Made by a program: the position numbers and the translations under genes. DNA of 64,000 nt from Leptolyngbya iicbica LK (GTDB lineage: Bacteria; Cyanobacteriota; Cyanobacteriia; Phormidesmidales; Phormidesmidaceae): positions 210,740 through 274,739 of the forward strand of contig NZ_QVFV01000001.1 of assembly GCF_004212215.1 (NCBI RefSeq), in the 5' to 3' direction. Each line of letters begins with the position of its first letter. Within the stretch, counting starts at the first letter, position 1. The notes under the pieces were generated by a model. It was not told where the DNA came from and searched no databases. It saw only the letters and a program-made list of their open reading frames with translations. Of the stretch, positions 25,518-33,905 are shown in pieces.

Positions 25518-25948
25518 CTGTCATACATTTGTACCATTTTACCCATCAACCCAAATGGGTCAAATGGGTGGCAGAGCTAAGGGGCCTGTTTGGTTGTATA
25601 GCGTTGCGCAGATAGCTCCGTTCATTGATTTGAGGGAAAAACGAGGGGCTTAGGTTAGGAAGCAGGATGTTTCAAATCCAACCCAAGTTTTGTTGAGCAA
25701 GCATCTTGCTCGCCCCAGGACAGCCGAGACGGCTGTCCACACTTCGATTCAATGCCCATACTTTAAACTTTTGGGCTCTCGGCACCTGACTGCGGATTGC
25801 TATAGCGCCATCCTCACCCAATCGACCACCCAGTAGCCTAGCGAGACGCCCGCGATCGTGTATCTTGGCTATGCGCTCCCGCAAGTCTTGCTCGGCGTGA
25901 ATTGTCCTAGCCCTTAGCCTGCCAACTCATCTCTGCCCCGAGCCCGCC
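25518..25948. other. intergenic region containing MITE copy D
   Basis: Between divergent genes. It holds the degenerate element copy D (25649-25755). The rest has no open frame I would support. A CGATCGTG-TATCTTGGCTATGC stretch near 25854-25872 might include a -10 for the following glycosyltransferase. Confidence 0.4.
25649..25755 (+). repeat. MITE-like element, degenerate copy D
   Basis: Shows TTAGGAAGCAGGAT near the left end, CCAAGTTTTGTTGAGCAAGCA in the middle (quoted in parts: CCAAGTTTTGT and GAGCAAGCA) and the core GGACAGCCGAGACGGCTGTCC with ACACTT after it (core halves GGACAGCCGAG and ACGGCTGTCC). It aligns along its length with copies B and C but the right terminal repeat is lost. Confidence 0.65.
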
Positions 25949-27505
25949 ATGACTTCTTTAGTACTGCGCCGCTACTGGCGCATTCTTTTATTACTGCTGG
26001 GCCTGCGACTCATCTATTGGCTGGGGGCGTTTCCCAATCCTGATGAGGCATATTACTGGCTGTGGGGGCAGCATCTCGACTGGTCTTATTTTGACCATCC
26101 GCCCTTTCACGCCTGGGTGCAGGGCATATTTGCAGCGGCTTTTGGGCGATCGCCCTTCGTTCTACGGCTGCCCAACTTCATCACGACGGGCTTGCTATTG
26201 GGGCTGTATTGGGTCATTTGCCAACGCTTGTATGGTCGTCAGGGGGGCAATGCCTTTTGGCTCACAGGCTTGCTGCTGCTCTCTTCGCCGTTATTTTTCT
26301 TGTTCTTAGCCATGGCCTGGCACGACCACTGGCTGATCTGGTTTGGGACGGCGGCCAGCTATTGTCTGATTCGTTTCCTGAACCGCGATCGCCCCCACTC
26401 TTATGCCTGGCTGTATGCCGCTGGGCTGCTCATCGGGTTGGCAGGGCTGTCTAAATATGTGGCGCTGTTTTTGGGGGTGGGCTTTTTGGTGGCGATCGCT
26501 ACCCACCCCCGCTGGCGATCGCTCTTCACAAACGGACACCTGTATGGTGCGATCACCCTGGCCTTGCTCGTGATGACCCCGGTGTTTTGGTGGAACTCGC
26601 AGCACGATTGGGCTTCCTTTCAGTTTTATTTAGGTCGCAGCGTCCAGACCCCATCATCCACAATTAACTGGTTTGGCCCCATCGGGTTTGCGCTGCTCAG
26701 CGCCTTGCTCTTTGGCCCGCTGCATAGTTGGCTCACCTGGCGCTGCCCCCAGCGAGGCTTTACGTCAGCCTTTGGGGCGACTTATCAGCGAGTCGCGCTC
26801 ATCATTTTCGCCACGTCTTCGTTGCTGCTCGCGGCGTTGTCCCTCATCGCGCCCGTCCTTTATTACTGGAACATTCTGGCCTATCCGCTGTTGTTTCCCT
26901 TACTGGCGGGGCAGTTTCTCAGTTCCCAGCGATCGCATCAGGTACGCGATCGCCACCTGCTTAATACGACTCTCGGGTTGGGCACCGTCGTCGCAACCCT
27001 CCTCGTTGTTCATTTCACCTTCATGCCGATTTCCGCCCTGATCGCCGACACGGGAGACGATGATACCCGCATGGTGTATGGTTGGCAGCTGACCGCTGAG
27101 TGGCTCAAGCGCGAGGCCGCCCCCTTTGCTGAACCGCCGCTGCTGTTAACAACCGATTATCGTTCTGCCTCGGCGCTGGCTTACCTGCTGAATGACCCAA
27201 CCGTGCTGGCGATTTCGGGGCGGATTGACCAGTTTGACTTTTGGTACGATGCCGCCCAGCTCGATGGGCGGGCGGGCCTGCTGTTAGGAGACGACTGGCA
27301 CCCCATTTGCCCCACGCATCTGGCCATGTTTGACGAGACCACCCCGCCCAAAACGTTTGCCGCACAGCAATGGGGCACCTTCATCAAGCAATACACCCTG
27401 GTGGGCGGCGACGGATTTCGCGCTCAAGGCAACACCGCGGACCCGCTCAGCCCCGACTACCCGCTAGCCTTCACCACCGATGGCGAAAGGTGTGCGAGTC
27501 CCTAA
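25949..27505 (+). CDS. GT39-family (ArnT/PMT-like) glycosyltransferase
   Basis: 518-aa integral membrane protein of GT-C fold with about 11 hydrophobic segments. FPNPDEAYYWLWGQHLDWSY (about 29-48) with the Asp-Glu pair, and DHPPFHAWVQ (about 50-59) match the dolichyl/undecaprenyl-phosphate sugar transferases (PMT, ArnT, RgtA). The soluble C-terminal part (about 385-518) faces outside. It likely transfers a sugar from a polyprenyl-phosphate carrier to a lipid or surface glycan; acceptor unknown. The last codons run into the end of MITE copy A and the stop codon TAA is part of that element, so the C-terminus may have been altered by insertion. The length is normal for the family. Confidence 0.85.
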   Translation: MTSLVLRRYWRILLLLLGLRLIYWLGAFPNPDEAYYWLWGQHLDWSYFDHPPFHAWVQGIFAAAFGRSPFVLRLPNFITTGLLLGLYWVICQRLYGRQGGNAFWLTGLLLLSSPLFFLFLAMAWHDHWLIWFGTAASYCLIRFLNRDRPHSYAWLYAAGLLIGLAGLSKYVALFLGVGFLVAIATHPRWRSLFTNGHLYGAITLALLVMTPVFWWNSQHDWASFQFYLGRSVQTPSSTINWFGPIGFALLSALLFGPLHSWLTWRCPQRGFTSAFGATYQRVALIIFATSSLLLAALSLIAPVLYYWNILAYPLLFPLLAGQFLSSQRSHQVRDRHLLNTTLGLGTVVATLLVVHFTFMPISALIADTGDDDTRMVYGWQLTAEWLKREAAPFAEPPLLLTTDYRSASALAYLLNDPTVLAISGRIDQFDFWYDAAQLDGRAGLLLGDDWHPICPTHLAMFDETTPPKTFAAQQWGTFIKQYTLVGGDGFRAQGNTADPLSPDYPLAFTTDGERCASP

Positions 27506-27609
27506 GCAATGGAAACTTAATTAGGTGCGGACAGCCGTCTCGGCTGTTCAAGAGCTGGTAAGATGCCTGTCCGACAAACCTGGCATTTTATAAAATCCTG
27601 ATCCCTAAG
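27501..27609 (-). repeat. MITE-like element, copy A
   Basis: About 109 bp, in inverse orientation to copies B and C. The ends are CCTAAGCAATGG and ATCCCTAAG. The core is ACAGCCGTCTCGGCTGT, and an ATTTTATAAAATCCTGATC stretch lies near the right end. The first CCTAAG supplies TAA, the stop codon of the upstream glycosyltransferase. Confidence 0.85.
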
Positions 27610-27649
27610 CACCCCTCTGAATACTTGCCGCCAAGCTGGATGAATCTGG

Positions 27650-28114
27650 CTATTGAGCGTTATCGCAGACGGCTTCAGTACCTTCTAACCGGGGAAGGGG
27701 AATGCCCGCTTCGGATTCACACTGGGCGACCACTGTCGTGGTACCGTTAGCCCCCTCGATCGCAAATACGCCCGCCGCAAAATTAGGATTGCCCGGGGTT
27801 TCGGGTGTGGCCGTCATCACCACCTGAGTCGGCTGCAGATCAGCGATTTCCACCTGATAGCCGCCTTCACCCGGGCGGACCCCAATATCAAGATCGGCGA
27901 TCGCGCTGGCAAATTGCCCATTCTCCAGATAATAAGCCTGCTGTCCCCGCGTCAAAGACCCCAAAATGGTGCGAATTTGAGCCGTTTCGGAAGCGGTCGT
28001 GTCGGGGGCAGGGGCGACTCCACCTCCCGGTGGCGAGAAGAAGCCTAGGCAGCCAGCCGTTAGCGTTGTCGATAATAGGCTGCCGGATACAATCAACCAC
28101 CGATGGCAATTCAT
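27650..28114 (-). CDS. pilin-like G/H domain protein with lipobox
   Basis: About 154-aa protein, start chosen at 28114 (MNCHRWLIV). The N-terminus is a lipoprotein signal with lipobox LTAGC-L, not a class III prepilin leader. After a Pro/Gly linker, RTILGSLTRGQQAYYLENGQF (about 45-65; quoted as TRGQQAYYLENGQF) and the FAxxxxDLDIGV motif are typical of cyanobacterial type IV pilins and pilin-like G/H proteins. Two Cys near the C-terminus (QCESEAG...AVCDNA) could form the D-loop disulfide. A lipid-anchored, non-assembled pilin-like protein is therefore likely. No pilus genes are adjacent. Confidence 0.7.
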   Translation of the reverse strand: MNCHRWLIVSGSLLSTTLTAGCLGFFSPPGGGVAPAPDTTASETAQIRTILGSLTRGQQAYYLENGQFASAIADLDIGVRPGEGGYQVEIADLQPTQVVMTATPETPGNPNFAAGVFAIEGANGTTTVVAQCESEAGIPLPRLEGTEAVCDNAQ

Positions 28115-28176
28115 AAGCGCTCTCAAGTGACGACATGGAATCACAATGCCAAGATCTGGCTGAAAAACTTAAATGT

Positions 28177-29565
28177 CTAATGGGACAGTTGCGCTTTTAA
28201 GCGCTCATTTTCAGCCTGGAGCTGAGCGACCTCTGCTTGCAACTGCTCATGTTTCAAGGCCCGTTCGATCGCCGCTCCTGCGTGAATGTTGAACGCCAGC
28301 ATAAAAAACTCATCGTCGTCGGTAAAGCTGGTCTTAAAGCAGGTCGGCACTTCCACATTGGCTGGCTCGGGCACCACTGAAATGGGCGAGATGCCAGAGC
28401 GATATTTATTGAATACTTGCGTGACGGCAATGAGTTGTCCGGCGGTATCAAAGACAGGCATACAGAGCAGGCTATAGGTGCGGTAATGGCCCTCGCGATC
28501 AACCCGTTGAGCCAGTTGCGAATCGGGGCGAGCGTACACGTCACAGGGCAAGTTCAAAATGGTTCCCGTTTCCGCGACTTGACCGACGTAGCCGTCGCCA
28601 ATGGGCGATCGCATGCGGTGCGTGGTGCCATCGGGCAGCGGCAAATCAGTCCACAGGTCGCCGCGATCGCGATCTAATAGCCAAATCGTGCTGTGGTCCG
28701 CTTCCAGCAAATATTGCGCCTCTTGCTTAACCCGATGCAGGGTGGCCGCTAGCGAAGACCCGCTATAGTTCAGGGCTTGGGTCGCCTTCACCAACAAAGT
28801 GGCCGATTTTTGGCGCTTAGCCGCCTGAAAGAAGGCTTGTGAGCTTTCTAAGATCAGCCGGAACACATCCCGAAAGCTAGCAAACAGCACCTCATCCGCT
28901 TGCGTAAAGCCTTGCAGATCGATCCGGTGAATGAGAGGCACACGGGGATCGGCATCCGGCAGACATTTATTCAACACCTCCACAACGGCGAGCACTTCTC
29001 CATGCTGATCGATCACGGGTAACGCCATTAACGTGTAGGTGCGATAGCCAGTCTGCGCTTCCAGCTTTTTGGCCGCCCCGGAGCGCACATCATCATAAAA
29101 ATCGAACGGCACATTGATCGTGGTTTTGGTGCAGGCCACTTCGCCCGCAATGCCTTGGTGCCACGGCAGACGAATTTCGATGCCGGCGGTGGAGTGATCC
29201 GTTTCCGTGACGGTTGACCACAGCTCTTGACGATTGTGATCAACCAGAAAGACGGTGGTGCGATCGGCGTTGAGAATTTCCCCCACCTTGAGGGCAAAGG
29301 TGCTCAACATGTCTTGCAAAATCACGTCGAAGGTTTGGCTTTCGAGCATCGCCAGGGTTTGTGTCACTACCTGCAATTGCAACTCAACCTGATGAATCAC
29401 CTCGTGGCAAATATCGCGATTGAGCGGAGCTAACAGATCAGCAAAGGAATGTCCGGGAGATTGCGATCGCTCCAGCAGCGGCGAATTTAATTTGGCAATG
29501 ACTTCAAAATCTAGCTCTGAGGCCAGTTGCGACCAATCAACAAAACACCCGTTAGTGACAACCAT
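28177..29565 (-). CDS. tandem GAF-domain sensory protein
   Basis: 462-aa soluble protein with two GAF domains (about residues 70-225 and 250-420) and a C-terminal coiled coil (QLQAEVAQLQAENERLKAQL). Each GAF has the typical NADRTTVFLVD/ADHSTIWLLDRD strand and the AVVEVLNK/AVTQVFNKY end. There is no GAF cysteine in a phytochrome-type position and no kinase, cyclase or HTH output domain, so it may act as a ligand-binding adaptor or oligomer. Ligand unknown. It follows the pilin-like gene's strand, 62 bp upstream of it, and could be co-transcribed. Confidence 0.85.
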   Translation of the reverse strand: MVVTNGCFVDWSQLASELDFEVIAKLNSPLLERSQSPGHSFADLLAPLNRDICHEVIHQVELQLQVVTQTLAMLESQTFDVILQDMLSTFALKVGEILNADRTTVFLVDHNRQELWSTVTETDHSTAGIEIRLPWHQGIAGEVACTKTTINVPFDFYDDVRSGAAKKLEAQTGYRTYTLMALPVIDQHGEVLAVVEVLNKCLPDADPRVPLIHRIDLQGFTQADEVLFASFRDVFRLILESSQAFFQAAKRQKSATLLVKATQALNYSGSSLAATLHRVKQEAQYLLEADHSTIWLLDRDRGDLWTDLPLPDGTTHRMRSPIGDGYVGQVAETGTILNLPCDVYARPDSQLAQRVDREGHYRTYSLLCMPVFDTAGQLIAVTQVFNKYRSGISPISVVPEPANVEVPTCFKTSFTDDDEFFMLAFNIHAGAAIERALKHEQLQAEVAQLQAENERLKAQLSH

Positions 29566-30022
29566 GTGCGATTTCCCGATTCCAAAACAGTGACTCTCAA
29601 GGTCGTGCCGTCAAGCCTGCCCTTGAGCGATCGTCGAGCCCCTTCCTTCAAGTCATTGGTGGATCTGTCCATACCGGCATGACCGGGATCAGCTCGACAG
29701 CAGAACTCCCGTGTTAATAGTTAGAGTCTGCCCATTGGTCAGAAGGGGCTTGACATAGGGACACTGTTTTTTACTTTTACCCGGTGCCCGGTGTCGCCCG
29801 CGCTGACGCGACAATTGCGCTTGGACTAGGACGCAGATTGTTCTACCAGAAACGAGTCAGGGTCTGGTCGTCCTGAGACGTGAGCGGGGCCAACAGTTGC
29901 AGGAGATCTCCAACAGTGGGCTCAGTCATGGGGATCTCTCCCCAACCCGAACGGAGACTGAATCACGGCTGGGGAGCAAGGGCCGCTGAGAAGCATCGCG
30001 CGATCAGGGCTACCATGGGGCT
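29566..30022. other. intergenic region, no gene seen
   Basis: A 457-bp divergent spacer between the GAF gene and the SDR gene. It contains short inverted repeats but no convincing open frame, terminator or RNA. The proposed SDR start ATG (30023) lacks a strong Shine-Dalgarno, so its true start may be at 30047, where ATG begins the residues MRDRHVLVTGG. Confidence 0.35.
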
Positions 30023-30742
30023 ATGCAGACAGAGCCAACAGAGTTTATGCGCGATCGCCACGTATTGGTCACTGGGGGCACGGGCGGTTTGGGGCGCGGC
30101 GTCACCGCCGTGTTGCTCGCCCAAGGCGCCTCGGTCACAATTCCCTACATCAAGTCCCAGGGGGTGGAAGCCTTCCAGGCACAACTGTCGGAAGCGGAGC
30201 GATCGCGGGTGCGGTTCGTCTCCGCCGATATGAGCAACGAAGCTTCAGTGATCTCGTTAATTCAGAGTCACGATCGCCTGGATGCCACCATTCATTTGGT
30301 GGGGGGCTTTGCCATGGGGCCGACTGCCGACTTTAGTTTTGCCGAATGGCGACAGCAGTTGGACTTAAATTTGAACACCACGTTTCTGGTCTGTAAGCAC
30401 AGCTTGCAAAAAATGCTGCAGCAAGACTATGGCCGCATTGTCACCGTGGGATCACGGGGGGCGGTGCAGCCAACCGGACAGTTGGCCGCCTATTGTGCCT
30501 CGAAGGCCGGTGTCGTGGCGCTGACCCAAGCGATCGCCGACGAAACCAAAGGCACTGGCGTCACGGCGAATGTGGTTTTACCCAGCGTGATCGACACCCC
30601 CGGCAATCGTGAGGCCATGGGGGCAGACCAAGCTGACCAGTGGGTAACGCCCGAGTCACTGGGCCAAGTGATTGCCTTTCTCGCTTCCCCCGCTGCCAAA
30701 GATATTCGGGGAGCGGCAGTGCCGGTATATGGCCAAACTTGA
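30023..30742 (+). CDS. short-chain dehydrogenase/reductase
   Basis: 239-aa NAD(P)-dependent SDR. The nucleotide motif VTGGTGGLG lies near residue 14, the active-site Ser is in VTVGSRGAVQ and the YxxxK motif is YCASKAG (about 157-163), with ALTQAIADE after it. The gene overlaps the following CPBP protease by 14 nt, so the two are probably translationally coupled. Substrate unknown. Met9 (MRDRHVLVTGG) may be the true start. Confidence 0.9.
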   Translation: MQTEPTEFMRDRHVLVTGGTGGLGRGVTAVLLAQGASVTIPYIKSQGVEAFQAQLSEAERSRVRFVSADMSNEASVISLIQSHDRLDATIHLVGGFAMGPTADFSFAEWRQQLDLNLNTTFLVCKHSLQKMLQQDYGRIVTVGSRGAVQPTGQLAAYCASKAGVVALTQAIADETKGTGVTANVVLPSVIDTPGNREAMGADQADQWVTPESLGQVIAFLASPAAKDIRGAAVPVYGQT

Positions 30743-31616
30743 CCCCACAACCGTCTTTGCACAACCCACCTTTCGGCGTTTGTTAGGCGTCATTGTTTTG
30801 ATGTGGGTCGTCTTGGGGGTATTGCTGGCGATCGCCACCTTAAACCAGGGCGTCGCCGCTACGGATCCCCTGTTGACCCCCATTTTTTACCTCATTGTGT
30901 TTGGGGGCGGCAGCCTGTGGGTGCTCTGGCAATATCGCCGCCGCCAGGTCAACCTCAAAATGTTAGTGGGGCCATGGCCTGAGCATCCAGACTGGCCCGC
31001 TTGGTTGGGCCTCTGGATGGCTTCTTTTATGTTTTCGCTTGGGGCGTTTCAGCTATCGTTTGTGGCGTTGTCTTACTGGTCGCCAGACTGGGTCACCACC
31101 ACCTTGGCTGAGTCGCTATTTTTGGACGCAGACGCCACGGCGATTCCCTGGCTGTACAACCTGCTGATGGTGCTACTGCTGGTTGTTGCCGCCCCAGTGC
31201 TCGAAGAGTTTTTGTTTCGGGGCTTTTTGCTGCATCGCTGGGGCACCCGTTGGAATCCGCCGCTGGCAGTATTACTGACCTCGGTGCTATTTGGTGTTCT
31301 GCACGGCAATGTCATTGGGCTCACGCTGTTTGGTTTGGTGTTGGCCTTGCTGTATTTGCGCACTAACAGCTTAGGCGTCGCGATCGCCATTCATGCGCTC
31401 AACAATGCGATCGCGGCCAGTCTCGAAGTCATCTCGCGCTTCACGGGCAATACGGAACCCACCTCGCTAGAGGACTTCCGTGCCGGCATCTGGTTTGGCG
31501 CCATCTTGCTGGGCGTATCTCTCCCGTTTTTGGTCAAGTTCATTCGCCGCAGTTGGCCAACCAAAGACACCCCCTTGCCCTATTGGGCCAATCGCGATCG
31601 CACCTTGGCACCGTGA
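30729..31616 (+). CDS. CPBP-family intramembrane metalloprotease
   Basis: 295-aa membrane protein, about six to eight helices. The metal-binding motifs are PVLEEFLFRGFLL (EExxxR), FGVLHGN and IHALNN, the standard Abi/CPBP set (Glu-Glu, then two His). These proteins are intramembrane proteases of the CAAX-type fold. I chose the start ATG at 30729 (MAKLDPTTVFAQ) because it overlaps the SDR stop; a longer frame reads back into the SDR gene. Function could be peptide-signal processing or self-immunity, but nothing nearby decides this. Confidence 0.85.
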   Translation: MAKLDPTTVFAQPTFRRLLGVIVLMWVVLGVLLAIATLNQGVAATDPLLTPIFYLIVFGGGSLWVLWQYRRRQVNLKMLVGPWPEHPDWPAWLGLWMASFMFSLGAFQLSFVALSYWSPDWVTTTLAESLFLDADATAIPWLYNLLMVLLLVVAAPVLEEFLFRGFLLHRWGTRWNPPLAVLLTSVLFGVLHGNVIGLTLFGLVLALLYLRTNSLGVAIAIHALNNAIAASLEVISRFTGNTEPTSLEDFRAGIWFGAILLGVSLPFLVKFIRRSWPTKDTPLPYWANRDRTLAP

Positions 31617-31690
31617 CGCTCTCATCCTGAACTTGTCCTGGCAGCCCCCTGCTAAATCATCGCGATCGGCTGAACGCTGGAGGTACGGCA

Positions 31691-32416
31691 TTAATCCTCC
31701 GCAGATAGCGGCTCTGTCGAGTTGTCTAACAAGCCTAAAAGCGGGCCGATGAGCGCCCCAAACACAAACCCGCCAGCGTGAGCCCAGTAGGCAATGCCTC
31801 CTTCCGCCATGCCGATATTGGCCGGAGCGTTGAGACTCGTTAAGCCGTAGGCTGCCTGCTGCAAAAACCAAATGCCCAGGTAGAACATTGCCGGAATTCG
31901 CAGGGGCAAAAACAAGAATCCCAGCGGCACAATCGTCAGAATACGAACATCCGGAAAGCGAAAGATGTAAGCGCCCATAACACCTGCGATCGCACCACTA
32001 GCCCCCAGCGAAGGCACTTCGGAATACATACCAAAGAACCACTGCGCCAACGTCGCTAGAACGCCGCAGATCAAGTAGAAGAAAAGAAAGCGAGCGTGGC
32101 CGAGTTCTTCTTCAACGTTGTTCCCAAAGATCCACAGATAGAGCATGTTGCCGCCGACGTGCAAAAAGCCCGCATGCATAAACTGGGCCGAAACCAGAGT
32201 GAACCACTCGTGGACCGTAAAGATGGTGACGCCGCCAGGTGCTTGCAGCGCTTGAGTGAGCTGCTCTGGCACCACCGCCCAAGTCCGAAAAAACGTCATC
32301 AGTTCCACTGGCGACAGCGTTAATTCGTACAAAAACACCAGCAAATTTACGGCAATTAAGCCATAGGTCACATAGGGCGTAATTTTGATCGGGTTGTCAT
32401 CTTTGAGAGGGACCAC
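31691..32416 (-). CDS. rhomboid-family intramembrane serine protease
   Basis: About 241 aa with six or seven membrane segments. The catalytic Ser is in GASGAIAGVMGAY (GxSG) and the His in HAGGFVFGALIGPLLG (AHxxGxxxG). The start is probably GTG at 32416, giving the conserved MVPLKDDNPIKITPYVTYG; an ATG 7 codons upstream (32437) or at 32452 would add a non-conserved extension. Substrate unknown. It is convergent with the CPBP gene, so two unrelated intramembrane proteases lie back to back, tail to tail, within 1.7 kb. Confidence 0.88.
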   Translation of the reverse strand: MVPLKDDNPIKITPYVTYGLIAVNLLVFLYELTLSPVELMTFFRTWAVVPEQLTQALQAPGGVTIFTVHEWFTLVSAQFMHAGFLHVGGNMLYLWIFGNNVEEELGHARFLFFYLICGVLATLAQWFFGMYSEVPSLGASGAIAGVMGAYIFRFPDVRILTIVPLGFLFLPLRIPAMFYLGIWFLQQAAYGLTSLNAPANIGMAEGGIAYWAHAGGFVFGALIGPLLGLLDNSTEPLSAED

Positions 32417-32452
32417 GGCACACCAATAATCTTTCATCTGACAAGCTATCAA

Positions 32453-33403
32453 ATGTCGACGTCACCTACGACCATCCACCGAATGATTCTGCACGGGCTG
32501 GCAATTAACACGGTTGCCAGCCTTGCTGAATCGCCTCCCATCCACCGGCAAAGTGATACTCATAACTGCGACGGGTCTTGGCGAAAATTGAAAAGTCGAT
32601 GGCCTGCGTAGGCTTGCTCACAGACGGAGCAAGCCTTGGGCAACTCGTCTTGAACAGTCTGTGAATTGCTTCTGTCAGCCAGTCAGCACCTTCAAAGGTT
32701 CAGCTCTGGTCAGCTTACTGAGCCAGACAATTACAGATAAAGAAGGATCGAACGCAATCCTTGCGGGAGCCGATGGTGAGTAGGGATCGTTGATTATCGT
32801 CAAATCAGATTCGGTAGGTTCCTCCTGACCCACCTGCGAGCCCATTACCTGGCAGCCCTATACAATCAGCAAAGTTTAGGGATCGAAACTTTCAAGTATT
32901 CATAGCTACTTTTTGTCGGCCATTGCCACTATCACTCCACAGCCATTAAAACAATCACTTAAAAGTCTTAAAAGTCATGAAAGTTAGAAAATAACCGATT
33001 CTAGCAGGATTTTTCTAGACACTATTTCGTATTCAAAAATACGAAATCAAATACAGACTTTCACCTGTTCTCGCGATCGCGATTATGCAAAATCAATACC
33101 TAGCCATCGCTTGTGGTGATCGCGATCGCATTACTGGCACCAGCTTCGCAAAGAAAGTTTATTTATCAACGGCGCAGTCAACGGAATGACCATGATCCCC
33201 ACCCGAAGAGGGATGTGGACATTTGGGTCAGTGATCAGACGTTCTTAAAAAGCAGTCTGCGATACCAATCAGCTGAAATATTGTTGCGGTTTGTAGCAGT
33301 TTGTAATTGCTTGGGGATCGTTGGTAGTCGCGTTTACAGCCAAATTTCCGATGGAAGTGTTAACTTGCATTTATGTTGTTAGTCCTACCTATTTTGAAAA
33401 CCC
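32453..33403. other. long intergenic region with an A+T-rich palindrome
   Basis: 950 bp between the rhomboid gene and the DUF1830 gene. An open frame 33113-33382 (+) has no ribosome binding site or motif and I do not support it. Features seen: A+T-rich stretch with AAAAGTC repeats near 32955-32985, a perfect inverted repeat at 33024-33047, and HIP1-like GCGATCGCGAT near 33075. This is the longest gene-free stretch with no repeat element, so a small RNA or long 5' leader is possible. Confidence 0.4.
33024..33047. promoter_or_regulatory. A+T-rich palindrome, possible operator
   Basis: ATTTCGTAT-TCAAAA-ATACGAAAT, a perfect 9-bp inverted repeat with a 6-nt centre, 357 bp upstream of the DUF1830 start. 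The shape fits a dimeric transcription-factor site or an RNA stem-loop. The regulator is unknown. Confidence 0.35.
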
Positions 33404-33739
33404 ATGGCTCAGATCATCGATCATATTCCTACTGAACAATCCGAGTCGATTCTTTGCTGCTATGTGAATGCTACTAGCAAGATGCAAATTGTTCGAATTA
33501 CTAATATACGTGACTGGTACTTTGAGCGTGTTGTCTTTCCGGGGCAGCGGTTGATGTTTGAAGCGCCGCCCCAAGCTCAGCTCGAGATTCATACTGGCAT
33601 GATGGCTAGCGCCATTTTGTCCGACACGATTTCTTGCGCTCGCTTGGCGGTCGATCCCGAAGAAAATGCTCCCTGGGAACAGCAAATCGCTGCCAACCCT
33701 CAGGCTGAGCAAGCCACCGCCGTGACGGCTGGCTCTTAA
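33404..33739 (+). CDS. DUF1830 domain-containing protein
   Basis: 111-aa protein of the cyanobacterial DUF1830 family: SILCCYVNATSKMQIVRITNI and FERVVFPGQRLMFEAPP are its signature segments (quoted in pieces no longer than SILCCYVNATSKMQIV). It is small, soluble, with a Glu/Ala-rich C-terminal tail that is probably disordered. Function unknown; the conserved ILCCYVN start suggests a compact beta domain. It is followed by a strong rho-independent terminator. Confidence 0.85.
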   Translation: MAQIIDHIPTEQSESILCCYVNATSKMQIVRITNIRDWYFERVVFPGQRLMFEAPPQAQLEIHTGMMASAILSDTISCARLAVDPEENAPWEQQIAANPQAEQATAVTAGS

Positions 33740-33858
33740 GATCACGTTGGCTGAGCCATATCGAGAGCGTGTTTGAAATAAACGCCTTTGAAAAAACTTT
33801 AATATTTTTGCGATGGTCATTCATCGTTGACGCTTTAGAGAAGTCGTGTCTGCTCCTC

Positions 33859-33890
33859 AGTCGATAACCCACCAGTTATCGACTTTTTTT
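33859..33890 (+). terminator. rho-independent terminator after DUF1830 gene
   Basis: AGTCGATAAC-CCACCA-GTTATCGACT with seven T directly after: 10-bp stem, 6-nt loop, U-tract. It is well formed on the plus strand, 120 bp after the DUF1830 stop. The out-of-frame tail of the DUF924 gene on the other strand is read from this same sequence, which shows that tail is not real protein. Confidence 0.9.
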
Positions 33891-33905
33891 GTGCTCCAAG
33901 CACTG

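Noticed and set aside
33113-33382. 89-codon frame upstream of the DUF1830 gene
   Set aside because: No ribosome binding site, no domain, and mixed composition.
33857-33905. Extended C-terminus of the DUF924 frame
   Set aside because: The unshifted tail reads through a rho-independent terminator; the real end lies in the -1 frame.
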